Origin: Abelmoschus esculentus
Taxonomy: Eukaryota > Streptophyta > Magnoliopsida > Malvales > Malvaceae
Direction of reading: 5' to 3'
Length of the DNA stretch: 64,000 nucleotides
Assembly (NCBI GenBank): GCA_035048815.1
Contig: JAUCBN010000046.1
Span: forward strand, 10,208,999-10,272,998
In this document: positions 1 to 11,790 of the stretch, piece by piece
Numbering within the stretch: the stretch's first letter is position 1
Layout of the letters: the number at the start of each line of letters is the position of its first letter
The notes under the pieces: generated by a model
Seen by the model: the letters and a program-made list of their open reading frames with translations, nothing else
Told to the model about the DNA's origin: nothing
The model's database searches: none
Position numbers and translations under genes: made by a program

Positions 1-430
1 AAAACCAATTTTATTGATTCAAGACTTTAAAAATGTTTCAATCAGCTAAGAAGTTAGAAATTTCATTAAAGAACTTTATGTTTCAGAGGTTTGAATAATT
101 CTCACCTCCAAAACTGATCCAACCTCCTTCTAAGGTATAAAAACAAGTAAAACAGAAGAAAAACAAAAAGATTTTAAAGAACAAAATTATAGAAAAAAAC
201 CAACACAATTTTATTAAAAAGAATGGATGTTTACCTTGAAAATATGATGAAGAATATTTCTTAGGAATGAAGAAACCGAAATCTTGGAGAAGGGTTTAAA
301 GCTCAATGCAAAAATAGAGTTTTTTTGTGTTTAAGATTCAAAATTAGAGAATTTTGATTATTTGGTTTAAAATAAAGGATTAAAGGTTATTTATATAGGC
401 TCTTGGAAGTCTTAGATCAACTAGGATTAG
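1..430. other. Unassigned AT-rich sequence
   Basis: No credible coding frame, RNA gene or element boundary is visible. It lies next to the inner or outer edge of the Ogre-like LTR that starts at 431, so it could be internal sequence of that element or older flank. The sequence alone does not decide. Confidence 0.5.
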
Positions 431-3400
431 TGTAATCACTACTTTTATTAATTTTATTTCTTTTAATTTCGTCTCATATTACTATTATTATTATTATAAT
501 TATTATTATATATTTAAATAAAAAAATCAAAAATATTATAGTATTATCATTAAAATTTTTATTTTGATTTAAATTTGTTTTTTTAGTTTATTATTATTAT
601 TTAATTATATATAAAATATTATAAATTAGATAACCCAATCAAATAATAACCCAAATCTGTTTGTATTTATAACAGTCCAATTACAAAATAAATACAAGCC
701 CCAATAATTACATAGCCCAATCTCCAAGCCCAACTGGATAACCCATGGAAACCATAATCTAACAACCTCCGTTTATTCCCGCGCAACTCACTTATACTTG
801 TCAGATTTGTCTCAGATTTGACGGTCCAGATCATACCAGAAGAATCTTCCAGATTCTTTCATGCGCTCATGTGCCAACGCTTGGAGTCTCCACGTGCGCG
901 TGCAAGACACGTGTGACTCTTCATCTGCTAAGTTTGACTATTTGTATTCCCTCGACACCATCCGATTGCTCTTCGACGATCCTCCTATCATTCGTACGAT
1001 TACCACATCATGCAAACCAACAAAAACAAGGGTCAGATTCGTACGATTAAAACCAATATCCAGAGCAAAAATCAGAGCAAAAAATCCAAATTTCAGCAGA
1101 GAATATCAACGCGTAATCAAACATTTTTCATAATATTTTAGAGCAAACAAATCAATTCCAGCAAGGCACAAAAGCAAAATCAAAGTCGGCCAGTGAGAGG
1201 ATTCAAATTTCTTTTTAACTTTTTCCTTGTAATCGGTTATAAAATCGGAATCAAACATTGTAAGAGGGGACTTTTTCCCCATATTCAAATCAATACAAAA
1301 AAAAAAACAGATCCATTTCAGAGGTAGAATCCTCTCGCTTTCTCTTCTTGCATGCATCGAAATAAAAGAAAGTTAGATTTTAGTTATTTCACCTTCATTT
1401 TTCCCTTGCTTTTGATCTTTCGAACTCCTTTTTGTCGATAATAAGCCTAGGCCTTGTCGTCGATATGGTGAATCAAACATGAATAGAAAGTTGGGTTTGA
1501 ATCTTTAAATCGAACAAAAGGGTTTTTGGTTTTCTTTCCTTTGAAAAGGTTTCAAACGAAGATTTCGAGTCTGAAAAAAAAAGAGATTTGTTTTTGATTT
1601 TGAAAATGAAGAAAAAAAAGGCATTTTAGCTTCGCCGACCACCGCTCGTGGTGGCCGGAATCTAGATTTATCGGTTTATTTATGCAAAACCATGAAGGTG
1701 TTCATATTTTCAGGGTTTTGGAGGAACAGAGACAGAGAGAATCTCTTTCCTTTGATGTTTTTCGATGTAAAAAAGGAAAAAAAGGGATAAGTCTGAATTT
1801 TTATTGTGTTTTATACTCGAAGGATATTTTAAAAATGGTCTAATTTCCTCATTAAATGCCTTTGTGTCATTTAAACCTCTCCCATAGTCCTTCTAAGTTT
1901 TCAAGCTTTTTAATTTGGTCCCGATTCAGACCATAATCGTTTATTTTAAATAAAGGCTTAATTATTTTTAGGTCATTCCGTGTTTTCATATTTATTTTCA
2001 AGTAATTCCTCCTTTTTAAATCACTGTTTGATTCCTCAATGTCTTTTTTGTTTTGTATTTTAGTCACTGATGTTAATTGTTTTCCTTTTCTTTAATTTTG
2101 AGCCTTTAATTTTACTTTTGTTGTAATTTAGTTCTTTTCCAGTGATAAAAATATTTTATTTTAGCCTTTCAATTACTGTTTTTATTTATTTTAACCCCTT
2201 CTTATTTATTTATTTATTCCTTTTTATTTGTATATATGTTTACATTTTTCATATTATTTAATTTTGCATTATCGCTCATGTTGTATATATTTATTCTATT
2301 ATGCTCTTTATTTTACCATCCATGTGCATGCATTTATTTATTTTTCCATATTGTATGTGTATATATTTTGTTGATATTGTTTTATTTAAATGTTGCTTAA
2401 GAGACACCAAAATTAACCTTAATATTATGTCTCTTTATTCAGTCGTAATAGGCCTGACACCAGGCGTAATGGTGGCGGTGTATGCGTTTACCTTCGGATA
2501 AAAAAGACGTTTAAAATATATATTCGAATTTTTAAATAAATATTAATCTAATGCCACTTTAAATCGAAAATTCCTAAATTAATTAAGTGGTTGTTTTTTA
2601 AAAGGTATCAATTTTTTGACGGTTTTAAAATGCTAACACCAATTTTAAATCGTAACCGACTCTCAAACCCGTTTTTATTCGAATCTCTGGTTTTACGGTG
2701 TCCGGTCTACCAAAGTGACCGGTGGCGACCCCAAATTTTAAATTATTTTCCAACATTTTTTAATCAATTTTATTTTCCACTGAATTTTTTAAATTTTCCA
2801 ATTTTTAATTCCCTTTTTAAAACCTAATTTTCTTTTTTAATCCCTAAAATTCCAATTTTTCAAATCCCTTTTCAATTTTCAACCTTTTAAGCCTAATTCC
2901 CAAATTTCAAAACCTAATCCCTAATTTTTAACTCAATTTCAAATTTCCTTTTCCAAATTTAAATACATAATTTTTCAAATTTAAACCAAAATCCTAAATT
3001 CCTTTTTGAAACCCTAGATTTATCAATTCCATTTTATTTTCCAAAATCTCTTTCTTGACTAAAAACCTTAATTCATTTCAAATTCCTAATTTTTCAATTT
3101 AAACCCTAAATTTTTAATTTTGAGATATCTTAATATTCTTTTCATTTTCAAGACTTTTAAACTTATTAATTTTTTATTTAATTAGCGGGAGGGTCTCTAC
3201 AATTAGGATTGGACAAAGAACATTAAAGATTCAAAGTTTTGGCTTAGTTTATAAAATTATCCTCAAGTTTTCAATTTTTACAAAATAGTCACTAATTTCA
3301 AAATCTCAAGGATTCAGGGGTTAATTTTAAAATTGGTTTGACCTAAGTCAAATATATGTCAAATAAAAATTTTAGAATATTTTCCCATATTTTAATTTTA

Positions 3401-3493
3401 TCAAAAACTAATTTTTAAGAATTTAATCCCGAACTAGGCTAAACCGACAACATCGGTTTATTAAACTTCTAGGCCCAATTTTGGGGCGTTAAA
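431..3493 (-). mobile_element. Ogre/Tat-like gypsy LTR, minus orientation
   Basis: Read on the minus strand this block is collinear with the solo LTR at 7237-10096. Both hold the box around 'GTCGCCA..GGTCACTTT', then 'TTCGAGAGTCGGTTACG', then a GGCG-rich box near 'CGCATACACCGCCACC' (here 2440-2490), a long AT-rich U3 with many decayed repeats, a TATA-like box (about 1810-1820) and a GC-richer R/U5 segment with a conserved 'GCGTTG..CATGAGCGC' patch (about 860-900). That order of boxes is what I know from Ogre/Tat LTRs. Outer ends read TGTAAT on the plus strand at 431 and GGGGCGTTAAA ending near 3493 (expected ...TTACA). Flanking 5-mers ATTAG and ATGCC do not match, so it is not shown to be a simple solo LTR. 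Short open frames inside are chance. Confidence 0.7.
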
Positions 3494-3528
3494 ATGCCAC
3501 TTGCATCTTATCTTAAGATAAATCAATT

Positions 3529-4289
3529 GTGGTGGCACTTGAGTCTTTCCTCATGGGACGTCGATTTCGTGTTGACGTTAAAACCCTTTGTGATGAAGCT
3601 TTTGGTCTTGAGGATGAAGGACTTAAAGATGAAAACTCTCTTGGCAATTTGATCGGATCCGTTATCAAATTATATGTGCATGATCATTTTCTTCATTTAA
3701 TCATCTCGTGGTGGATTTGTCCATACAATGGAAAGTATTCATGGATTCGTCAAGTTGATTGATTTTGGATAAATTGTTTTCGCCAAGATAAACTTTCGAA
3801 CCTCGCCAAAATCATCTTTACTGATCTTGTATGGCAAGTGAAAAACTGTCACACCAAGCATTGCCAATCATTCTCCTATGCTTGTGCTTTAAGTTCTCTT
3901 TTCGTGCATTTTAGGATTGATTGTTTATATGATCTTGTGGAATCGGTTAAGGAGCCAATAGGTGAGACCTCCCTCAACCGTTATCACTTTCAATTTATTA
4001 GATGTGAATGGGTTCGTGGAGAGGATCCTCCTCCTAATCCAGTTAATTCGGAGTCGGTTCACCAAGTTGCTCCCAATGTCGATCTTATGGCTTATCTCAC
4101 ACATCAGTTTCAAAGCTTGGGAAATCAAATGACCATCGGTTTTGACGCTATCAACAACCATTTCAATACCCGTCTTGACTCTATTCATACTCGTTTGATA
4201 GATCTCGAAGCTCAACATCTCTCTTTGAGGATGTCTCTTGTAGCTTTTCATGATGAGTGGCGTCATTCCAATTCCCCCAAAGATGATGG

Positions 4290-4321
<32 letters not shown>

Positions 4322-4347
4322 ATGAAGAGTATGGCGGAAAGGAGTAA
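3529..4347 (+). pseudogene. Env-like/third ORF of SIRE-type copia element (putative plant transposon protein domain), one in-frame stop
   Basis: One plus-strand frame is open from 3529 to 4347 apart from a single TGA at 3760-3762. The N-terminal half resembles the 'putative plant transposon protein' domain common in plant retroelement third ORFs; this is recalled family knowledge, not a search. From about 4085 to 4250 there is a heptad-like stretch rich in L, I, F and H that looks like a coiled coil, followed by an acidic Asp/Gly tail ending in GGKE. It lies upstream of a SIRE-type polypurine tract (about 4697-4708) and the LTR at 4709-5991, where SIRE/Maximus elements carry an envelope-like third ORF. 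The 5' side is cut by the Ogre-like LTR ending at 3493, so pol is absent. Product role unknown; I assign it by position and composition. Confidence 0.55.
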
Positions 4348-4689
4348 TTCCCTAGTTTTCCAGGCTTTGGCTCTTAGTACTAGTTATTTCTATTAGGATT
4401 AGTTTGCATTTTTCATTCATGTCATGTTTTAGGATTTAAAACATTATGCACCTAAGTTTTTTTATTTCACGTACTACACTTTGAATTTTATGTTTGATTT
4501 TATTAAGTCTAATATTATGGATTATGAACTTTGAATGTTATATCTTTCTTGTTTGCTTAGTTCTTTCTCTATACCTTTATATATTTGATTTTGATCTAAC
4601 AAAAAGGGGTACAAGTCTTTAAAACAAATTTTTTCAAACCTATGCAAATTTTTATGGGGAGTTTTACTTAAAAATTTATTTTGGTTTTA

Positions 4690-4710
4690 TTATATCAAAA
4701 AAGGGAAGAT
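4690..4710 (+). promoter_or_regulatory. SIRE-type polypurine tract before 3' LTR
   Basis: The sequence 'TATATCAAAAAAGGGAAGAT' matches the 'ATCAAAAAGGGGGAGAT' signature that precedes the 3' LTR of SIRE-lineage copia elements. It would prime plus-strand DNA synthesis. It fixes the orientation of this remnant as plus and the LTR start near 4709. Confidence 0.6.
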
Positions 4711-5991
4711 TTTAAAACCAAATTTAATTTTGATATAACAAAGAAGTTAAAGGACCAATTTTGAAATAAATTTGTAAGTTACAACCAAATTGAAAAGTCA
4801 AACAAATATTTTTCAGTCAAACCTAAAACACATAAATACTTTTCTAAGTAAATTTAAAAGCCAAACTTGTGCTTTTGTTATAGGTGTTTCGATACGCTTG
4901 TAACTCGTTTCGATACGGCCTGCATATTTTCAACTAAAGTTCTTCAAGTTTTACCAGATGTTTCGATACGTTTTGAAACTGTGAATTTTTGTTTCGAAAC
5001 TATGAAAATTGGTATCGAAACAGGCGTTTCGATATAGCCTATGGCTATTTCGATATCATCCTATGTTTTATGAAATTAATGAAAAAGCCAAGGTGTTTCG
5101 ATACGCCACGTGTTTGTTTCGATGCCAAGTCAAATTTCCAGCCGCTCTTTTATCATTAAATGATTTTGATTGTTGTTTGAAAGGTAAACTTTAAAAGTTA
5201 GTTGACCCGTTTCGATACGCCCTTAGAGGCGTTTCGATACGCAATTTGAAAGTCTCAAAACATTTTGGTACAAATATGTATTTGATTCGATACTCCCCTT
5301 ATTTTAAAGACAGATCGTTTCGATACGCTGACCTAGCGTTTCGATACCCCTATTAAATGCACACAACGACTCTTTCTATTTTGGTATCGTTTCGATACAA
5401 GTACCTTGCGTTTTGATACTAGTATTTAAAGAAGTGTATTTATGGTGGAAATATGAAGGTTTAACGTCCACATTTATGTTCCCAACCACTTCAACGGTTA
5501 GAATTCAATGAGAATCTATAAAATGAAGCATTTCAAGCAGCTGCAACAACTATTGATCCTAAAGAAAACATCCAAACATTAAATTCAACCTCAAGTGCTT
5601 CATTGCAAAATTTCTTGTACTCCTCAATTGTAAACTTTTATTTGAGTTTGGGGAGTGTTTAAGTGTAAATTGAGCAATATCTTCTTTTAGTGAAACTTGT
5701 AATTACCATTTTCTTTTTCATTGTAACCTTGTGATATTGAATCAATCTTTAGGAAAGAAAGATTGATTAGGTTTGTAACGGTTATCCCTTGAACGGAGAA
5801 AAAGGTCGAATTCTTAGTGAATTGGGTTGAAAATCCTTAGTGGAAGCTAAGGTAGTGGATCTTGTTCGAAGCTTGAACCACTAAAAATTCTTGTGTTCTT
5901 TATTTTCCCATATTTTTCAATTATCCCATAAGTTTTTAAATTGCCAATTCACCCCCTCTTAGTCAAATTCCCTTGATTCATCCACTCAACA
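4709..5991 (+). mobile_element. SIRE-like copia 3' LTR carrying paired-decamer array
   Basis: Homologous, in opposite orientation, to the solo LTRs at 10604-11736 and 11791-13057. Shared pieces in order are a 5' 'TTTTGATATAACAAAGAAG' box (about 4726), a dense array of GTTTCGATAC decamers (4886-5420), a stretch around 'TAAGGATTG'-type sequence and the 3' box whose complement contains AGAGGGGGTGAA, which is typical of SIRE/Maximus LTRs. The 3' end reads CTCAACA at 5985-5991. Length of about 1283 bp agrees with 1267 bp for the closest copy. The 5' end is decayed (TTTAAAACC instead of TG...). Confidence 0.75.
4886..5420 (+). repeat. Paired-decamer array 1 (GTTTCGATAC pairs)
   Basis: Decamers starting at 4886/4907, 5209/5231, 5317/5338 and 5389/5410 form pairs with start-to-start spacing of 21, 22, 21 and 21 bp. 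Further diverged pairs lie at about 4959-5050 and 5095-5125. The decamer is almost its own reverse complement (GTATCGAAAC). The function is unknown to me; the spacing equals two turns of B-DNA. Confidence 0.85.
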
Positions 5992-6500
5992 AAATATAAT
6001 AAACTTATTTTTTTATTAAATAAATTTTAAATAGTTAAATTATAATCTTATAAAATAAAATTTTAACATCTTAAGTTTTTTGAAAGGAGTGTAAAATTTT
6101 ATTTTTAAAAAAATAAAAAATTATCTATTTAAACTCGATAATGACTGTAATATAAAATTTAAGTTATAAAATAAAACAACCTTATATGTCCATTTTGGGT
6201 TAAGTTGTCGTCCCTTAATTTTGGTTGAATTCAAAATATTAAATGTTTAAGAGTTGAAATTGAGTCTAAATGGTATAATCAACAAACAAAAAAATATATT
6301 TTATAATGTATATATATATATATATATCAATAATTTTATATACACTCGATTAGACACATATTCAACTCATCTTGAAATTACTCGAAGATTCAAAGATTGA
6401 TTAGATTAAAAAGTTGACCTACCTAATATTGACTTGAACTAAAAATCAATTGATATGATATTAACTCAACCCTAAAATTTAATTATCAACTATTGGACAA
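5992..6500. other. AT-rich intergenic DNA with short (TA)n
   Basis: No credible gene. A (TA)n run lies near 6305-6326. The rest is AT-rich decayed sequence. Confidence 0.5.
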
Positions 6501-6501
6501 T

Positions 6502-6790
6502 AAAGATGTAAAAACAATTAATCTGATGGGTTTTAGGTCGGATAAAATCGGATACAAGTCATTTTCAGGTTGATTTGATATTTTGACCCGATTTGGATCG
6601 GGTGCGGATCCATTTCAGGTCGAGTTCAAATGGTTCAGGTCAAAATCAAATAATTGCAGGTTTATTTCAAGTCGGATAGATTTCAAGCAAGTTCATTTCA
6701 GGTCGGGTTCATTTCATGTCGGGTTAATTCAGGTTCTGAATTCATATTAAGTTTGAGTTTGATGCAAATAGTCGATAGACTTTGGGTTGA
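6502..6790. repeat. Degenerate 'CAGGTCGGGTTCATTT' repeats, probable hAT-like miniature remnant
   Basis: Starts with a 'AAAGATGTAAAAA' end that resembles hAT miniature termini, followed by at least eight diverged copies of a 13-16 bp unit built on AGGTCGGGTTCA (about 6530-6735). No matching right terminus or 8-bp target duplication could be found, so the element is incomplete or too decayed. A related block lies at 13958-14451. Confidence 0.4.
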
Positions 6791-6879
6791 TCATTCATTT
6801 CGAATTAATTATTTAACATCTAACATGTTTCACTAGTGTGAATCATATTAAAAAATAAATATTACGTAGTAGACTAAAC

Positions 6880-7236
6880 AAAAATATCATCAAATAATTC
6901 ATATATTAAAAATTGGACTAAATTAAAAAAATAAAAAATTAATAAATTCAAATTTTGGAGATAAATAAAATATCATGACATTAAAGACACTAAACTAAAT
7001 TACAAAAAAAATGAATAGGGCCAATTTGGAATAAGAACAAAGTTTTAGAGACTATAATTAACAAGATATAAAATTAAAATAACAAATATTGGACTAAATT
7101 ACAGAAAAAAATAGAATGAGTTCAATTTTAACTAAAAATAAAGTTTTAAGGACCAGAAAGAATAAATATTCGTACTAAATTACAAAAAATAGAAATTAAT
7201 AAGGAATATATTTAAGTTTAAAATTAAAAAAACATG
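6880..7236. repeat. 'GGACTAAATTACAAAAA' degenerate tandem repeats (left part)
   Basis: Three to four diverged units of about 80 bp each contain GGACTAAATTAC followed by an A-run and a GTTTTA(A/G)GGA segment. The same repeat resumes at 10102, on the other side of the Ogre-like solo LTR, so this was one block before the insertion. Confidence 0.5.
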
Positions 7237-8454
7237 TGTAGCGACCCTTTTAAAATTCTTAAAAATAATAGGTCTGGTAAAGAGGTCACTAGTGGAAACT
7301 TCGGAAAAATCTTAAAATTTTGGAAATTTAGGGATTTGAAATTGAAATCAAAATGAAATTGGGGATTAAAAATTAGGGTTTCGAATTGAAAATTAAGAAT
7401 GATTTAAAAATAATTGGAAAATTGGAAAAGGGATTAAAGGTTGGAAATAAAAAGGTTTAAAAAAAAAGGGTGGAGTCGCCATCGGTCACTTTAATAGACC
7501 GGATACCGTAAAAATCAAAGATTCGAAAGAATTTGGGTTCGAGAGTCGGTTACGATTTAAAACGGTATTAGCGTTAAAAACCGCCCAAAAATTGACACTT
7601 TTATCAAAATAACCTCTTAATTAATTTTATATTTTCCTAATTAATGTGGCATTTAAATTAGGATTTGTTTAAAGATTCGATTTCAAATTTTATTTTTACC
7701 GTATCCTTATTCGAAGGAAAACGCATACACCGCCACCATTACGCTTGATGTTGGGCCCGTTATGACCGAATAAAGAAGTATTTATTAAGTTCATTAATTA
7801 ATGATTTAACGATTCGATCTTAAACAAATAATAAAAACGTGCTAAATAAATACATACAAAGAAAACATGATATAATAAATATAGAATAATGCATGCATAA
7901 GTATGTACAACATGATATATTTAAACAAAATATAATAATCATAATACAACAAGAACATATATGTAACAAGATATGTGATCTAACATGAAAATAAACCAAG
8001 ACTTATAACATTGATGACACGTATAAAAAAATTGCATAAAATGAAATGCATAACAAAATAGTGACGAATAAAATTAAACATGCACATAGGAAATAATAAT
8101 TAATATAACCAAAAAATGTTACTTGAAGTGACCAAAATAAACAACAAAATTTGAGGGTCAAAATAAAAAAAGATACGAACAAATAAACTGAAATCGGTGA
8201 CCAAATCGAAAGGATTCGAAAACCTTTAAGTCCTCGAAGCACTATTTTTGAGTGAGAAAGGGCTACAAGGGAGGTTTATAAAATGTGGAGGGCCCAAAAA
8301 GAAAATAAACCCTTATTAAAAAGAGATTATAATGGAAATAGGGGTGAAATTGAAAAGCCAAAAGAAGTTACAAGGACCGCACAGGGACCGCGGGGGTGAT
8401 TTTTAAAACACAAGATGGTTTAATTAAATAATAAGATCAATTTTAAAAGGTCCC

Positions 8455-8470
8455 CGGGGTATATAACACA
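8455..8470 (+). promoter_or_regulatory. TATA box of the Ogre-like LTR
   Basis: 'GGTATATAACAC' follows a GGTCCCCGG stretch and precedes a C/T-rich initiator-like run, at the expected U3/R boundary. The minus-strand copy has 'CGAGTATAAAACAC' at the corresponding place (about 1808-1822), which supports it. Confidence 0.5.
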
Positions 8471-9884
8471 AACTAAAAACAGATACCCCACTTTTCTTCA
8501 TTTTTTCAAACCGTAAAAGTAACGAAATCACCCCATTCTCTCATCTGTTCATAAAAGGAGGATGTAAATCAAGAGTGTTCATCCTCAAACCCAGATATCG
8601 AACCCCTTTTGGAAAAAAAATCAAAACCTGAAACTCCAAATCTTTTAGGATCCTTGAAAACCAAAAACCGAACCCCTTTTGCGTATAAAATATTGACAAA
8701 AAAAAAGGAAAAGAAACAATCCTCCTCTTTCGATTCGAAGAAAAAAGAAAAGGGAAAAAGAGTATCTTCTTCCTCGGCTCACCAAACAGCACAAGGCCAA
8801 AGTTTATCGTCGGGAGAAACGAAGAGAGGCCCTCAGCCAACGAATCGAAGTGTAAAGGTAAAAGAACTAAACCCTTATTTTTTATGTTGTATGCGAAAAC
8901 TAAAGAGGGTTTACCTTTGAAACTATTGTTGTATTGATTTCCAAGGGAAAAAAGGTCCTCATTACATGGTGTTTGGTTCAGTTTTATAACCGAATGGTTA
9001 CAAGAGAAAATATGAAAATAAAAAGCTTGAAAATTTCTCTTTGGTTGCTTCTGGAAATTTGGATAGATTCGTCTGAAATCCCTCTGATTTTGCTGTGGAA
9101 ATTTGGATTATTGCCTCTGATATGTCTGCTAGAATTGTTCCCGATTTTTCCTCTGAAATTCTAAATTTGTTCTTATTTCTCTGCTGTAATCGTTTTTTTA
9201 GTACAAATCTGACACTGGTTCTTTATTGTTTGCATGAGCCATCAACGGAGAAGGATCATCGGAGGAAAATGATGGCGAGGGAAGCAAACGGTCTCCAAGC
9301 AATCGAAAGGTCGAGTGCTTGCGCCACACGCACGCGTGGAGAAGCAGAGGCGTTGTGTGTGGGCGCGTGAGCTTCTTCTGGAAGCTTCCTGATAATCAAT
9401 ATGGACCATTAGATAGTGGCCAGATCTAACGACCATTAGTTGGCTGCGCATAAGGAAGAAAGGTTGGTTAGATTAGGGTTTCTGATAACCCAAATAGGGC
9501 TAGAACGGGCCAATGTTAAACCGAGCTTTGCAAATAACATGTATTATGTATATTATTTATCAGACTTGGGCTTTTGTAATTAAGATGTGAGCTGCATAAT
9601 GTTTTCGGTTTATATTTAATTGTTATTGGACAGTTGTTTATTAAAATAAAATGGGCTAATTGTTTTGTATATGGATTTTATTATTTACAAATCAGATTAT
9701 CAAATATTTATTTAAGTTATATCATCATCATCATCATAATAATAATAGAAGTAAAAAACGAAACTAGAAAGAAAATAAAATAATATATAATATATGATAG
9801 TTTTTTGGATTTTTAATTTAAATATGTAATAGTGATTATAATAATAGTAATAATAAGTAAACTAATAGTAAAAACTGAAAATAA

Positions 9885-9906
9885 TATATATATATATATA
9901 TATATA
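9885..9906. repeat. (TA)n microsatellite
   Basis: Uninterrupted TA run inside the 3' part of the Ogre-like LTR. Confidence 0.8.
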
Positions 9907-10101
9907 AAAGAAACAAAAATAGTAATGTATATATTTATAATATTTTGGATTTTTTTAATTAAATAAAATAACAAATTAATGTAATAATTAGTAGTAATAT
10001 TTTTGATTTTTTCGTTTAATAACTACAAGCCCGTTATTTCAATTGAAATAAAAATTAAAACCCGGGTTTAAACCCTGAATAAAATTAGTAATTACAACAT
10101 G

Positions 10102-10325
10102 AATGAAATAAAATATCAACTTATTAAAAACAATGGACTAAATTATAAAAATAAATAATAGTCCATTTGGAATTAAAATAAAGTTGTAAGGAATAGAATG
10201 AAAAAGATCATCTAATGGGTCATATCTAAAATACTGAACTAAATAGCAAAAATTATAAATTAATAATAGTAAATTTCAGTGAAAATTTAAACTTTTAGGA
10301 ACTAATATAGTTAAGTTTTAATATA
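10102..10325. repeat. 'GGACTAAATTA' degenerate repeats (right part)
   Basis: Continuation of the repeat at 6880-7236, interrupted by the Ogre-like solo LTR. It contains GGACTAAATTATAAAAA and the following 'AATAAAGTTGTAAGGA' segment found in the left part. Confidence 0.5.
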
Positions 10326-10598
10326 TATGTATAATATACTTTAATACATTATACATATACAATATATTTTTGTATAATATACTTCAATATATATATAATA
10401 TAAATATATACATATATATTATATATAAAATATATATTGTATATAGAAATCAGAATATAAATGTATATACTTTAATATATACTATATGTAGAATGCATAT
10501 TATATATAGAATTTTTACTATATATCGAATGTATACTATAATATGTGAACTTTAATATATACTTAAATTTATGTTTAAAATCTTTAATGTATACATAA
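10325..10598. repeat. AT-rich minisatellite of TATA/ACTTTAATATATAC units
   Basis: Alternating purine-pyrimidine TATATA tracts with recurrent ACTTYAATATATAC units. The same kind of sequence continues at 11742-11785 and 13063-13517, so the two SIRE-like solo LTRs are inserted into one AT satellite block. Confidence 0.75.
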
Positions 10599-10603
10599 TA
10601 ATG

Positions 10604-11736
10604 TGTTAGACTTGAAGATGCTCGATGAATAACCGATTTTAGTTTGCCAAGTGATGGAGAATTGGTAATTTGGGTGTTTGTGGTGAAAGCAAAAAGATAG
10701 ACAATAAAACATAAGGATTTAGAGTTGTTCGGACTTCTAACCCAAGTCTTACATCTAATATCTTAGCTTCCTACTAAGGATTTCTACAATTCACTAACAA
10801 TTCAACCTTTTGAGGAACAAAGGGATAACCTTACAACCTTGATTCACAACCCGAATCAAGCATCCAAAGTTCACAACCGAACTTTGGGAATTCACTCACA
10901 AAGAGAATTCTTAAGCAAACTTGAATCCTTCTAATAAGACTAATTGTTTGCAACTAAGCTCTCACCCAATCCTCAGACACTTGAGCATACATAAACATTA
11001 AGCTTACAAGTGTTATCTACCCAAAAGATGAGAATTAAGCTCTAAGACAAATCTTTCATCATATTGTTGTTACAATTGAAGCATTAGTCTTCTCTTGATC
11101 CTTGAGGCTTCCTTTTATCATCCCAAATGAGCTTCTAGTCATTGGTGACCGTTGGGATTGATTTGGATCCGTTTGGAGCTGTTTTCAAGGCTTATTTCTG
11201 CTTCTGGTATGATCGGTATCGAAACACGTGGAAGTTGTTTCGATACAATTGCTTTGGGAAATAACCGTTGAACCTGCATTTAAAAACCAATATCAAAACA
11301 CCTTGGAGGCGTTTTGAAACCCTTAGCTCATGGTATTGAAACAGGCCTTGGTCGTTTCGATACTGCTCCTAGCCGTTGGGGGTTCTGTAAAATCGTTGGG
11401 TTTTCAAATGACCTTTGGTGGTGTATCAGAACACGTATCGAAAACATTTTGTCCAAAGACAAAAACGTATCGAAACGCCTTAGGGGCGTATTGAAACGCC
11501 TGAACATTTTCCTTTGAAATAAGCAAGTTGTTTCGAAATACTTGGGAAGTGTATCGAAATGCCTGGAACATTTTGTGTTCTTTGGCTTCTTTAGAACATT
11601 TAAAACACATTAACAAGTCCTTGAAAGAGTCTCAAACTTATTTTCAAGTTGTTTGGACATAAAACCATTTTTGAAATATTTTCATTTTAGTCAAAAACTA
11701 TTTTTCAATTTATTATATCAAAATATTAGTTCTACA
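10604..11736 (-). mobile_element. SIRE-like copia solo LTR with TSD TAATG
   Basis: On the plus strand it starts TGTTAGAC at 10604 and ends TTCTACA at 11736, flanked on both sides by TAATG (10599-10603, 11737-11741). On the minus strand it begins TGTAGAACTAA, followed by TTTTGATATAATAAA, then a paired-decamer array, and ends GTCTAACA. No internal region is present. Length 1133 bp. Other members of the same broad family are at 4709-5991, 11791-13057, 23585-24283 and 29275-29784; the copy at 23585-24283 sits next to a tRNA-iMet-type primer site and SIRE-like gag, which fixes the lineage and the orientation. Confidence 0.85.
11216..11560 (-). repeat. Paired-decamer array 2
   Basis: At least five pairs. 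GTATCGAAAC/GTTTCGATAC start at 11216 and 11237; the next pairs, near 11290, 11334, 11467 and 11530, also have 21-bp start-to-start spacing and 11-bp spacers. Members occur in both relative orientations, as expected for a near-palindrome. Several copies have CG changed to TG or CA (for example GTATTGAAAC), typical of decay of methylated CpG. Confidence 0.85.
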
Positions 11737-11790
11737 TAATGTATATAATATATTATATAAGTATATTATATCTATGTATTATATATAATA

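Larger units (their letters stand above)
7237..10096 (+). mobile_element. Ogre/Tat-like gypsy solo LTR with perfect TSD
   Basis: Begins TGTAGCGACC at 7237 and ends TAATTACA at 10096, flanked by the perfect 5-bp duplication ACATG (7232-7236 and 10097-10101). It contains the 'GGAGTCGCCAT' box near 7470, 'TTCGAGAGTCGGTTACG' near 7537, the GCATACACCGCCACC box near 7721, a TATA box 'GGTATATAACAC' near 8457 and the R/U5 patch rich in CpG near 9300-9375. There is no internal region, so it is a solo LTR of 2860 bp, produced by LTR-LTR recombination. Open frames within it (8.5-9.45 kb) fall in LTR sequence and are not shared as protein with the copy at 431-3493, so I do not call them genes. Confidence 0.85.

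Noticed and set aside
2820..3120. CCCTAAA-like motifs suggesting an interstitial telomere
   Set aside because: Copies are scattered and irregular (CCTAATT, CCCTAAAA, ACCCTAG) in a T-rich LTR region; no tandem heptamer array.
3925..4266. Minus-strand open frame of 113 codons
   Set aside because: Shadow of the env-like ORF on the plus strand; no recognisable motif.
5009..5194. Short open frame rich in F-R-Y within array 1
   Set aside because: It is a translation of the GTTTCGATAC decamers themselves; not conserved as protein in the other arrays.
4886..5420. Regularly spaced short repeats as a CRISPR-like array
   Set aside because: The repeat is only 10 bp, varies, occurs in pairs and lies in plant LTRs; no leader or cas genes, and the host is a eukaryote.
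8541..9451. Several open frames of 70-100 codons on both strands
   Set aside because: They lie in the R/U5 part of an Ogre-like LTR, overlap each other on both strands and are not kept in the homologous LTR at 431-3493.
10370..10555. 61-codon I/Y-rich open frame
   Set aside because: Translation of an AT minisatellite.
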